Shown: positions 1 to 7,016 of the stretch, piece after piece | Position numbering within the stretch: position 1 is the first letter of the stretch | How the letters are laid out: every line of letters begins with the position of its first letter | DNA from: Alphaproteobacteria bacterium | GTDB taxonomy: Bacteria; Pseudomonadota; Alphaproteobacteria; BOG-932; Roseiterribacteraceae | Reading direction: 5' to 3' | NCBI GenBank assembly: GCA_903970575.1 | Contig: CAJCJC010000337.1 | Location: forward strand, 1 to 10,591 | Length of the DNA stretch: 10,591 bases | Position numbers and translations under genes: made by a program | The notes under the pieces: model-generated | Told to the model about the DNA's origin: nothing | Database searches by the model: none | The model's input: only the letters and a program-made list of their open reading frames with translations

Positions 1-32
1 GCAGCGGGTCTGTCCGAGGCGGCGGCTTTAAG

Positions 33-1214
33 TCAGGCGATCCCCGCCGGTGGTGAAAACAAAGCGCCCAGCTTTTGAGTGGCGCGTCTGATCAAATAGC
101 ACGCGCCGCGCAACGGTCGCGTACAACGCCATGACCACGAGTTCACGACTCTGGAAAGCTCTCGCTGGGATCGCTCGGCGCGGTCCCGCGCACTGCCCAA
201 TTCGGCCATGGTTAACGCGGCCAGCGCGTCGCGACGCGATTTCAGCCGCCTCGCCGCCGCGATGTCGGGTCCGGACTCGCCCCATACCCGGCGCAATTCT
301 GGGGCGCGATAGAAATGCGCCGCTTCCGCCAGCGCCTCGCCGATCGCATCGAACGTCGCTGTGTTGACAGGCTCGCCCTCCGCCGCCGCGCGGCAGCAGC
401 GATAAACCTGCTTGACGCAATCCGGGATATCGCCGCGCTCGAACAAATCGGCGTCCCGGCGCCGGTGATGCATAAGGTCCCCGCGCACAAAGGAATCCAC
501 GTCGCGCTGAATCCGCGCGTCATCGACCTGAAGGGGAAGCGCAAGCTGTCCGGCTATGGCGTTCACGACAGGCCGCCAATCGCAAACCAGCGCCTCGTGA
601 CGCACAAAGCATCGTGGCATATCGCGCGTGTCGCGCTCGGCGCTTAGCATATACCGCATCCAGACAACCAGAGCGCGATATTCGTCCCACCCGTCACGGC
701 GGAGCAGAGACGCGGCCACTTCCAACGGGTTACGCACGGCGATGACCGCGTGCGGGGCCGAATCCAGCGCATTCAAGACCGGACGCCACAGCGGCATCAG
801 GCGCGACAAGCGTGGGTCCTTCAGGACGAACAGACCGGAATCGCCATATTCCCGCTTTGCGATCTCGGTCAGCCGGCTTCGATAGGTTTCCGCCAATCGC
901 GAATTGAACAGGTGGCGCGGATAATCGAATATCTCATCCCAACCGAGCCCAGCGTCGGCGAGAAACCGGTCATGGGCCTCGACAATCCTACGGGGCTCCC
1001 AATGGCCTAAAGGGTTGCTTTCATGCGCGTCTAAATAATCGCACGACGGTAAAGCGGCCCCGCAATAGCCAAGTACGCGCGTTAAAGCCGAAGTACCGCT
1101 GCGATGCATGCCAAGAACAATGACTGCTTTGCGTGCATTGCTCGAATAATCACGTTCAGCGAATTTTGATCGATCGGCCGTTTGGATGTAATCGGCTGAG
1201 GGCATAGTGAACAT
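33..1214 (-). CDS. Sulfotransferase family protein (PAPS-type P-loop)
   Basis: Probably transfers sulfate from PAPS to a carbohydrate or other surface acceptor in the cytoplasm. The 393-residue protein has a P-loop-like 5'-phosphosulfate-binding motif, LGMHRSGTS (residues 34-42), a KDPR motif (132-135), and a second nucleotide-binding segment AVRNPLEVAASL (159-170) whose Arg161 and Ser169 fit the 3'-phosphate site of sulfotransferases. Residues about 315-356 are charged and helical. The C-terminal NSWSWRCTRPLR (358-369) resembles a tail seen on many polysaccharide-assembly glycosyltransferases. It lies 99 bp downstream of a glycosyltransferase on the same strand, which supports a role in decorating a surface glycan. 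The ATG at 1214 has no clear SD; a second ATG (codon 4, at 1205) is an alternative. The family assignment is firm, the acceptor is unknown. Confidence 0.88.
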   Translation of the reverse strand: MFTMPSADYIQTADRSKFAERDYSSNARKAVIVLGMHRSGTSALTRVLGYCGAALPSCDYLDAHESNPLGHWEPRRIVEAHDRFLADAGLGWDEIFDYPRHLFNSRLAETYRSRLTEIAKREYGDSGLFVLKDPRLSRLMPLWRPVLNALDSAPHAVIAVRNPLEVAASLLRRDGWDEYRALVVWMRYMLSAERDTRDMPRCFVRHEALVCDWRPVVNAIAGQLALPLQVDDARIQRDVDSFVRGDLMHHRRRDADLFERGDIPDCVKQVYRCCRAAAEGEPVNTATFDAIGEALAEAAHFYRAPELRRVWGESGPDIAAARRLKSRRDALAALTMAELGSARDRAERSQRELSRVVNSWSWRCTRPLRGACYLIRRATQKLGALFSPPAGIA

Positions 1215-1230
1215 AACGATTGAACGCCAT
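1156..1230 (-). CDS. Possible 24-codon upstream ORF overlapping the sulfotransferase start
   Basis: A short ORF, starting MAFNRYVHYALSR and ending at a TGA at 1156-1158, begins 16 bases before the sulfotransferase ATG in a different frame. Its ATG has a much better SD than the sulfotransferase: AGGAAAGGAA followed by CCGGC. It runs through the sulfotransferase start codon, so translating it could couple to or modulate the downstream gene. It may equally be a chance ORF, or a sign that the true start or frame of the sulfotransferase is misjudged. The peptide resembles nothing I recognise. Confidence 0.2.
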   Translation of the reverse strand: MAFNRYVHYALSRLHPNGRSIKIR

Positions 1231-1240
1231 GCCGGTTCCT

Positions 1241-1261
1241 TTCCTGCGAGCTTAACAGGAA
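1241..1261 (-). promoter_or_regulatory. Candidate SD-sequestering hairpin before the sulfotransferase
   Basis: TTCCTG (1241-1246) and CAGGAA (1256-1261) form a perfect 6-bp inverted repeat with a 9-base loop. In the minus-strand transcript the 3' arm CAGGAA is the start of the purine-rich SD of the 24-codon upstream ORF, so folding would hide part of that SD. The stem is short, so a regulatory role is only an inference. Confidence 0.25.
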
Positions 1262-1304
1262 ATAAATCACAGTATCATTTGTTATACAAAATCCAACCGT
1301 CCAC

Positions 1305-1333
1305 TCAGCCTGGCTATTCAATTCCCAGGCTGA
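1305..1333 (-). terminator. Strong hairpin over the glycosyltransferase stop codon
   Basis: TCAGCCTGG (1305-1313) and CCAGGCTGA (1325-1333) are a perfect 9-bp inverted repeat with an 11-base loop that contains the TAG stop of the glycosyltransferase. In the minus-strand transcript the stem is GC-rich and stable, but no U-run follows at once; the next T-rich stretch (ATTTTG) is about ten bases further on. It could be a weak or partial terminator, an attenuator lowering sulfotransferase expression, or an mRNA-end stabiliser. Confidence 0.4.
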
Positions 1334-3428
1334 AATCCGGCGCAACGCGGCTTAGCCCCGGGTTATAGGTCGGATCGCGATCGAGCAGATGCCCCCAGCG
1401 TGCATTGAATATCCCCGTTTCCTGGCGCTGGCGGTCGAGCGCGGCGTTCGTCGAATCGACGCCGCGGGATTTGGATTCCGCATGCTCCAGCACGCTCCAG
1501 GGCGTCCAAATATTGGTCAGGCCGCGCGCGCGCAGCCGGAGGCACAAATCGACATCGTTCGCGGTGACCGCCAACGCTTCGTCAAAGCCGCCGACAGCGT
1601 CGAAATCGGTTGCTGACACCGCAAGGCAGGCTCCGGTGACTGCGGTGACTTCGCGCCGGCATCGTAGAAGATCGAGATATCCGGCCGCGGCGCCACTCTC
1701 ATGGCGGAAAGCATGATCGGCGATTCCCCGAATCCCCAGCAATATCCCGGCATGCTGAACCGTGCGATCCGGATAGAGCAACAGCGCCCCAACCGCCCCG
1801 ATTTCAGGGCGGACCGCCAAACTGACCAACTCGACCAGCCAGTCGTCCGAGATCACCCGCGTATCGTCGTTCAGGAAAACAAGAATATCTCCGCTCGCGT
1901 GACGCCGCGCGTCGTTATTGATCTTCGAAAAATTGAACGGCCCCGGACACGGAACCACCGTGGCCGTCCCTTTCAACTCAAGTGCGCGGAGATAGGCCTT
2001 TGTCGCCGGCTTTACCGAGCCGTTATCGGCGACGATGATTTCCGGCTCAAGACCCCGCGTAACCCGCTTGATCGAGTCGATGCAGGTCGCCAGCAGTTCC
2101 GGGTTGTCCTTACTCGGAATGATGATGGACGTTTGAACGCCGTGGGGCAGGGGCCATGCGATTCGTGTGCCCTCACTCCGCGTCTCGACCGCGCCGGGAT
2201 GGCCGGTCGCCCCGAGATGGGCGGTCAGGATTGTCAGTTCCTTTTCGCGCCGCGCCGTCTTTTCCCGTTCGGTTCGCTTAGTCGAAACCGAAAGCGCGGC
2301 GTCTTCATGAAAGAGGATGGCCGGAATATGTCTAAGTTCTCGTTGCTTGAACGACGCCGACAGCATCAAGGCGAGCGCGTAGGACGGGCAGCATGCCGCC
2401 CCGGGCAAACTTAGAGCATCCGTAATCTTCGGGTTCCAGCGCATGAGCAATGGCGCCTTGATATAGTCGCTGCTCCAAAGCAGCTCCTTGTCCCATAATG
2501 GCGGCTTCAAAACGGGCGTCCGCCGCTTCCCGTCGCGCCCTATCGTGTCGCTGTCCGCGAAAACGGCTTCGGCGTCCGGGTTATCGATCAAATCAAGCAG
2601 CATTCGCTCAACGGCGGCGGCTGCGAAGCGCCCCCCGCGGTCGACGGGCAAGGCGAAATCCCACCGCCTCTCCCCAGCGATCTGCGGGGCGAGAAGATCG
2701 TCGACGCTGACCGGTACGATCTCGATCCTGTCCTGCGCGCCAAGACCGAATTGAGCCTTCGCGCAGTCGATGCCGTTTCCGACAATAAGGGCGATACGTA
2801 CCGCATCGGACCTGTTGGCGCGACCGGACGCCCCATCGCGAGCGGAGAGCTTTCGCGCCAGATCCGCCTTGACCAATTCCAATCCAGCTGGGCTTTCATG
2901 AAACGCGCGCCAACGCGCATAGGCCGCGACATCGTCTTGGCCGCCATAGCGCGCCTGAAACACAAAGCTTGCTCGGGGCCTCAGCGCCGCCCGAAAATGG
3001 TTCCACGCATAGGCTAGATCCAGCCGGCCGCGATTCGACGCGGCGAAACGCAAGCCCTTGGCAGCCAGGAACGCCGCGACCGAAAATCGGCCAAGGGGAA
3101 CGACGTCGATCCTGTCGATCCTTGTCCCCGATCTGGCGTCGTCCGCCGCGATGCTGATGGACGCCAGAGGTTCGGAAACCTTGAAAATCTTCTCCAAACG
3201 ATCACGGCCGCGCTGCTCGAGATGCATTCTAAGGTCTGCTTGCGGCTCCACGAACGCTGCTCTGGCGCTGACGCGAACCTCGGGTCCTTTGATCCACACG
3301 CGCAGCCGATACCAGTTCGGCCGCAGATAGAGACCGCCAAGCTCAAGATTGCGCCTTGGCGCGGACTCGACATTGAGAGTCGGTTCAGCTCTCGCTGACC
3401 AGGATATGATTTCGGAAGATGATGTCAC
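1314..3428 (-). CDS. Family 2 glycosyltransferase with an additional degenerate GT-like module
   Basis: Probably transfers a sugar from a nucleotide-sugar to a growing surface polysaccharide at the cytoplasmic face of the membrane. The 704-residue protein has a clear C-terminal GT2 (GT-A fold) domain: TSIIIPSKDNPELL at 433, an acidic metal-binding LNDDT (519-523), the family-typical VTGACLAV and GGFDEAL segments, NDVDLCLR (624-631), and EHAES near 648. A region before it (about 285-330, VFADSDTIGRDG then LWDKELLWSSDYIKAP) matches the pattern of a first GT2-like module seen in two-domain O-antigen or rhamnan-type enzymes, but with weak motifs. The first 110 residues look like a beta-rich accessory domain. 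The start is GTG, supported by AGGGA ten bases upstream; no other start exists before the upstream in-frame stop. It leads the unit that includes the sulfotransferase. Acceptor and sugar are unknown. Confidence 0.88.
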   Translation of the reverse strand: MTSSSEIISWSARAEPTLNVESAPRRNLELGGLYLRPNWYRLRVWIKGPEVRVSARAAFVEPQADLRMHLEQRGRDRLEKIFKVSEPLASISIAADDARSGTRIDRIDVVPLGRFSVAAFLAAKGLRFAASNRGRLDLAYAWNHFRAALRPRASFVFQARYGGQDDVAAYARWRAFHESPAGLELVKADLARKLSARDGASGRANRSDAVRIALIVGNGIDCAKAQFGLGAQDRIEIVPVSVDDLLAPQIAGERRWDFALPVDRGGRFAAAAVERMLLDLIDNPDAEAVFADSDTIGRDGKRRTPVLKPPLWDKELLWSSDYIKAPLLMRWNPKITDALSLPGAACCPSYALALMLSASFKQRELRHIPAILFHEDAALSVSTKRTEREKTARREKELTILTAHLGATGHPGAVETRSEGTRIAWPLPHGVQTSIIIPSKDNPELLATCIDSIKRVTRGLEPEIIVADNGSVKPATKAYLRALELKGTATVVPCPGPFNFSKINNDARRHASGDILVFLNDDTRVISDDWLVELVSLAVRPEIGAVGALLLYPDRTVQHAGILLGIRGIADHAFRHESGAAAGYLDLLRCRREVTAVTGACLAVSATDFDAVGGFDEALAVTANDVDLCLRLRARGLTNIWTPWSVLEHAESKSRGVDSTNAALDRQRQETGIFNARWGHLLDRDPTYNPGLSRVAPDFSLGIE

Positions 3429-3754
3429 TATCGATATTTCCCTGAAGCGCCTGACCCATGAGCCGTCTTTTGATTATTCGTTGGCTTGTTATCCTATATA
3501 TGGATTCAGCGACTTACCTAATAGATCAAAATAGAAAATAATAACAACAAAATTATCCTTGGGGAATTTCAACCATTTCTCTCGTCGTGTCCATATTTCT
3601 GCTGCTCCTGGGCTCGCGATTCGCTGTCGGTGACATGTTTCAGCTATGGCCACGTTGGATTGTGGCGCGGGGCCATGGCGGTTAGTGTGCGTCTCTTACG
3701 GATGCTAACGGGCAGCCCTCGTGTTTCCCGCGCGGGATACGAAAATCTTGGCAC
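3429..3754. other. Divergent intergenic region, AT-rich at 3480-3580
   Basis: This non-coding stretch separates the minus-strand glycan unit from the plus-strand TVP38 gene. The segment at about 3480-3580 is markedly AT-rich compared with the genes and probably carries the glycosyltransferase promoter, though I cannot fix a convincing -35/-10 pair. Nearer the TVP38 gene are nested inverted repeats (ATGGCC at 3646-3651 with GGCCAT at 3671-3676; GCCAC at 3649-3653 with GTGGC at 3662-3666) and the 10-bp palindrome CCCGCGCGGG at 3727-3736. Their function is unproven. I see no RNA gene or credible small ORF. Confidence 0.5.
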
Positions 3755-3769
3755 GTGGAGATAGTTGAA

Positions 3770-4441
3770 TTGGAACGATTGGCAAGACTGGGTCCGCGTC
3801 TGGCTGTGTTTATTCTGATAGCCGCGAGCGCGATTTCCGCCTGGATTTTGGTTCGCCACGGCGCTATCGGACCTACGACGATTCACGATGCGCTTGCCCA
3901 TAACAGGCTCGCCGTTCCAGTTTTTATCCTCCTCCAAATCGTCGCCAGCCTTACTTTCATTCCGCGCCTTATCCTGGGCGTCGCGGCCGGCCTGATGTTC
4001 GGTTTCGCCTGGGGCGCGGTATGGGCGATATTAGGGGCTGAAGCGGGAGCGGCGGCCGGCTTCGCCCTTTGGCGCTGGATCGGCGCCGGCGCGATCGACC
4101 TCAAGGCGACGGCAAAGCGGCGGCGAATCGCTGACATCGTGCGTCAAAGCGCTGAGCTCGCCGAGAAGGGCGGCTGGCGCGCTGTCGCCATTACAAGGCT
4201 GATGCCTTTGCCGCACAGCCTCGTCAATATCGCGCTCGCGCTAACAAAAGTGGGCTGGGTCGATTATTTGGTTGGCTCCTTGATCGGAATGCTGCCGATG
4301 ACCCTGCTGCAGGTCGATATCGGGGCCGCGGGCGGTAAATTGTTGCAGGGGGATGGCGCGTGGCTGGCGGCCTCCCTTCTGCTCGCGCTGGGATTGGCTG
4401 GGTCGTTTCTAATGAAGCGCCTTGCGTCGCGCAGGCTTTAA
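3770..4441 (+). CDS. TVP38/TMEM64 (SNARE-associated/DedA-like) membrane protein
   Basis: An integral inner-membrane protein of the TVP38/TMEM64 group, related to DedA proteins implicated in lipid or small-molecule transport and envelope homeostasis; its substrate is unknown. Counting from a possible GTG at 3755, it has a first membrane helix at about 15-34, re-entrant or helical segments at 52-110 with the family pattern FIPRLILGVAAGLMFGFAWG, the conserved ITRLMPLPHSLVN (146-158), and terminal helices at about 168-188 and 203-220. Length (223-228 residues) is normal for the family. I prefer the TTG at 3770 because GTGGAG lies nine bases before it, whereas the GTG at 3755 is itself part of that SD-like sequence and has none of its own. 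The 3' end overlaps the next gene by about 20 bases, suggesting one transcript. Confidence 0.85.
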   Translation: MERLARLGPRLAVFILIAASAISAWILVRHGAIGPTTIHDALAHNRLAVPVFILLQIVASLTFIPRLILGVAAGLMFGFAWGAVWAILGAEAGAAAGFALWRWIGAGAIDLKATAKRRRIADIVRQSAELAEKGGWRAVAITRLMPLPHSLVNIALALTKVGWVDYLVGSLIGMLPMTLLQVDIGAAGGKLLQGDGAWLAASLLLALGLAGSFLMKRLASRRL

Positions 4442-4946
4442 TCGCTTGCCGCCTGTTCTGCCCGATCTGCTTGCGCCGGGCTTGAGGCTGGTCGTCTGCG
4501 GCTCCGCCGCTGGCGAGCGCTCCGCCAAGGTCGGCGCGTATTACGCCGGTCCCGGAAATTACTTCTGGGCTATGCTGAATCGCACGGGTTTGACCCCGAC
4601 CGTTCTGCGCCCGGCGGAGTTTCCACACCTTATCGCGCACGGCATCGGCCTGACCGATATCGTCAAAAGCCGCTTCGGTTCCGACTCTATCCTACGCAGC
4701 CGTGATTTCGATCGGGCTGGATTGCTGGCGCGCATCGAAATTCATCAACCTCGCGTGCTCGCCTTTAATGGTAAGAGGGCGGCCTGCGCCTTCTTCGGCG
4801 CCCAAACCGAATACGGCTATCAGCATCGCCGCGATATCGGCCGGACGCGCATCTACGTGGCGCCCTCTACGTCCGGGGCCGCGCGCGGTTTTTGGAATGA
4901 GGAATTTTGGCATGAAATTGCCCGGGCGCTTTCCGATAACGCTTAA
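4422..4946 (+). CDS. Mug-like uracil/mismatch DNA glycosylase with non-canonical motif A
   Basis: Likely removes uracil or related damaged bases from DNA, leaving an abasic site for base-excision repair. The 174-residue protein follows the Mug/TDG layout: VVCGSAAGERSA (24-35) as motif A, YYAGPGNYFW (40-49), which matches the HPxNRFW-type segment of Mug, GIGLTDIVK (74-82), LAFNGKRAA (113-121), and PSTSGAARG (148-156) as motif B. E. coli Mug has GINPG with a catalytic Asn in motif A; here it is GSAAG, so the usual Asn, Asp or Glu is missing. That may mark a divergent subgroup or altered activity. The start is TTG at 4422, inside the TVP38 gene; a TTG at 4446 (codon 9) is an alternative giving an N terminus nearer the family norm. 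Neither has a strong SD, which fits translational coupling. Confidence 0.8.
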   Translation: MRRAGFNRLPPVLPDLLAPGLRLVVCGSAAGERSAKVGAYYAGPGNYFWAMLNRTGLTPTVLRPAEFPHLIAHGIGLTDIVKSRFGSDSILRSRDFDRAGLLARIEIHQPRVLAFNGKRAACAFFGAQTEYGYQHRRDIGRTRIYVAPSTSGAARGFWNEEFWHEIARALSDNA

Positions 4947-5305
4947 GGCTCCACGATGGCGAGGATGCTGCTCAGCAACGACAATGGCGGATATGGCTTC
5001 GGAAGAAAGAGAGCGGGAATCTCGTTCTCGGCGTCGACCGAGCCGCCCGGGTATCCCGACGTCAACAGCACGCTCGTGGCGGGCCACCGATCCTTAACGC
5101 GGCGGGCCAGTGCGAGACCGTCCATGGACCCCGGCATTCTGATATCGCTGAATAAAAGATCGACGATGTTGCCCGCTTCAAACATGGCGACGACTTCATC
5201 GGCGTTTCCCGCTTCCACAACATTATATCCGAAATCGCGCAGAAATTCGGCCATCAATCCGCGAATGACGATATCGTCCTCGGCAATAAGCACAGTTGTG
5301 GCCAA
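4943..5305 (-). CDS. Single-domain response regulator (CheY-like receiver)
   Basis: A stand-alone phosphoryl-acceptor protein of a two-component or phosphorelay system, acting in the cytoplasm through protein contacts because no output domain is present. In 120 residues it has the acidic pocket E9-D10-D11, the phosphoacceptor Asp54 in FSDIRMPG, the switch Thr82 in LLTSGYPGG, and Lys103 in LPKPY. All key receiver residues are intact. The start is TTG at 5305, well supported by GGGGAGGA eight bases upstream. No histidine kinase is in the window. Its stop codon shares bases with that of the glycosylase on the other strand. It is divergent from the TPR gene, so they may share regulation. A weak promoter-like pair lies upstream (TTGAGG, 16 bases, TATGTT, read on the minus strand). 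Confidence 0.92.
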   Translation of the reverse strand: MATTVLIAEDDIVIRGLMAEFLRDFGYNVVEAGNADEVVAMFEAGNIVDLLFSDIRMPGSMDGLALARRVKDRWPATSVLLTSGYPGGSVDAENEIPALFLPKPYPPLSLLSSILAIVEP

Positions 5306-5416
5306 TGATTTATCCTCCCCGTGGCCATCAACATATCATCTATCGCCACGACCTCAATGTATTTATGGTGATGATCTGGTTCTGATGTTAGCATTGACAT
5401 GGTTAAGGAGAAACAC
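5306..5416. promoter_or_regulatory. Divergent promoter region, response regulator / TPR protein
   Basis: This 111-bp gap must hold the promoters for both divergent genes unless transcription comes from further off. For the minus-strand regulator, TTGAGG and TATGTT spaced by 16 bases are a modest sigma-70-like match. On the plus strand I see no convincing pair, but there is a strong SD (AAGGAG, 5405-5410) for the TPR gene. A GTTAGCAT element at 5387-5394 recurs in similar form in two other gaps in the window. Confidence 0.4.
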
Positions 5417-6037
5417 ATGCCTAACGACAATAATTCCCGTTCGGACGTCGTGGCGTTGACCCGCATGTCGTTTATGATGATGGCGCCGCTCGTAATAGGC
5501 TTTTGCTTCATAGCCTTGCCTGAAACCGCTCAGGCTGGCGCAACTATATTTGGCGGCGCCAATGCGCAGCTTTGCGCAAACGCCGCGCACCGCGTTTCGA
5601 TCGACGCCATGCCGGAACCCGCCTCGATTCAAGCATGCGATACAGCGCTTGGCGAAGAACAGCTTTCGCGTCGCGATGAAGCCGCCACGTTCGTCAATCG
5701 CGGCGTGCTGCGTCTTGCCGGCGGAGCCTTCGTCGAGGCGAAGCAGGATTTCGATGCCGCCGCCGATTTGATGCCGGAGTTGGGGGACGCCTATACCGAC
5801 CGGGGCGCCGCCCTTATCGGGCTCAGGCAATACGCCGATGGGATCGCGGCTATCGACAAGGGTTTGGCGCTCAATCCCGACGAGCCTGAAAAGGCCTATT
5901 ATAATAGGGCCCTGGCTCATGAGGCGCTGGATGACGCCAAAGCGGCTTATGGGGATTACCTTCGCGCGGCGGCGCTCAAGCCCGATTGGAACCCGCCTAA
6001 GGTGGAGCTTGCACGGTTCACCGTCGCCACGCGGTAA
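5417..6037 (+). CDS. Exported tetratricopeptide-repeat protein
   Basis: A likely periplasmic or secreted TPR scaffold of 206 residues; its specific partner is unknown. The N terminus has a basic residue (Arg16) before a hydrophobic run (about 17-34) and a signal-peptidase-like ETAQA/GAT site after residue 40. The mature part has two cysteines (53 and 74) that could form a disulfide, followed by about three TPR units (roughly 89-122, 123-156 and 157-190), each with typical small and aromatic residues such as AYTDRGAAL and AYYNRALAHEAL. The start is ATG at 5417, because AAGGAG lies six bases upstream; an earlier in-frame ATG at 5399 would place that SD inside the gene. It precedes a dehydrogenase by 37 bp, so the two could share a transcript, but nothing shows a functional link. 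Confidence 0.85.
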   Translation: MPNDNNSRSDVVALTRMSFMMMAPLVIGFCFIALPETAQAGATIFGGANAQLCANAAHRVSIDAMPEPASIQACDTALGEEQLSRRDEAATFVNRGVLRLAGGAFVEAKQDFDAAADLMPELGDAYTDRGAALIGLRQYADGIAAIDKGLALNPDEPEKAYYNRALAHEALDDAKAAYGDYLRAAALKPDWNPPKVELARFTVATR

Positions 6038-6074
6038 CGCAATCCCGCCACTCGGCCCACGAGAATAGGCTGGA

Positions 6075-7016
6075 ATGACCGCGGATATCCTGATGATGGG
6101 CGCGATGCCGACGATCGAGGCCAAGTTGGCGTCTCGTTTTCGCCTGCATCGTTTCCCGACAGGCGAGGATGCCCCCCCTTTGTCGGCGGAAAGCTTTCGG
6201 AGCATCCGCGGAATCGTCGCCTATTCTAGCGCGCAGCCGGTCGACGCCGGGGTTTTGGGTCGCGTGCCCAATGTCGAGATCATCGCGAACATGGGGGCCG
6301 GATATGAAAGCATCGATATCGGCGCGGTGAAGGCGCGCGGCATAATCGTCACGAACGCCAGCGGTCTCAACGCCGTCGATGTCGCCGAGCATGCAATTGG
6401 GATGCTGCTCGCCGTCGCCCGCGATATCGTGGCCGCTGACCGCTACGCGCGGGCCGGACTCTGGAAGACGGAAGGCAGAATGCCGCTGGGCCGAAGGCTT
6501 GCCGGCCGGAAGCTCGGCATACTGGGATTGGGACATATAGGCCTGGCCATTGCTCGACGGGCGCGGGCTTTCGACCTGCGGATCAGCTACCATAACCGCC
6601 GTCCGGTCGCCGACGCGCCTTATGAATACGTCGCTACGATCGAGGAACTGGCGCGACGCGTCGACATATTGGCGGTCGCCGCGCCGGGCGGTTCTGAAAC
6701 CCGGCATCTCGTCGACCGCACTGTGCTCGACGCTCTTGGACCTGCGGGCATTCTAATCAATGTCGGCCGCGGCAGCATCGTCGATCAATCCGCGCTGATC
6801 GACGCTCTGGCCGATGGCAGGCTAGGCGGCGCCGGGCTCGACGTATTCGAGGACGAACCCAATATCCCCGACCGCCTCATGGCGCTTCCCAATGTCGTCC
6901 TGCAACCGCATATCGCCGGCGCGACCCGGGAAGCGGTCGCCGCGGCGATCGACTCGGTCGTCGACAATCTGGTGGCGCATTTCGCTGGTCTGCCGGTCAG
7001 TCACCGCGTGGCGTGA
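6075..7016 (+). CDS. D-2-hydroxyacid dehydrogenase (glyoxylate/hydroxypyruvate reductase-like)
   Basis: A cytoplasmic NAD(P)-dependent oxidoreductase that interconverts a 2-keto acid and a D-2-hydroxy acid; glyoxylate, hydroxypyruvate or hydroxyphenylpyruvate-type substrates are plausible. The 313 residues show the substrate loop NMGAGYESID (72-81), the Rossmann motif GLGHIG (151-156), the catalytic Arg232 in NVGRGSIVD, Glu261 in DVFEDEP and His279 in LQPHIAGAT. HNRRP (173-177), just after the second strand of the nucleotide fold, carries basic residues that usually mean NADP(H) preference. Length is normal and the catalytic set is complete. A moderate purine-rich SD precedes the ATG. The 3' end overlaps the convergent YjbR-like gene by 20 bases. 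Confidence 0.92.
   Translation: MTADILMMGAMPTIEAKLASRFRLHRFPTGEDAPPLSAESFRSIRGIVAYSSAQPVDAGVLGRVPNVEIIANMGAGYESIDIGAVKARGIIVTNASGLNAVDVAEHAIGMLLAVARDIVAADRYARAGLWKTEGRMPLGRRLAGRKLGILGLGHIGLAIARRARAFDLRISYHNRRPVADAPYEYVATIEELARRVDILAVAAPGGSETRHLVDRTVLDALGPAGILINVGRGSIVDQSALIDALADGRLGGAGLDVFEDEPNIPDRLMALPNVVLQPHIAGATREAVAAAIDSVVDNLVAHFAGLPVSHRVA

Noticed and set aside
1..32. Gene or terminator at the left edge
   Set aside because: Only 32 bases lie beyond the sulfotransferase stop; they are too few to support any call.
1701..2414. Plus-strand 237-codon ORF
   Set aside because: It is the antisense shadow of the glycosyltransferase, whose catalytic motifs are on the minus strand; the translation is Arg-rich and has no recognisable domain.
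3727..3736. CCCGCGCGGG palindrome as an operator
   Set aside because: Short GC palindromes are expected by chance in such GC-rich DNA; no second site or spacing supports it.
5363..6205. Minus-strand 280-codon ORF
   Set aside because: It covers the TPR gene antisense, including its clear signal peptide and repeats, and has no domain of its own.
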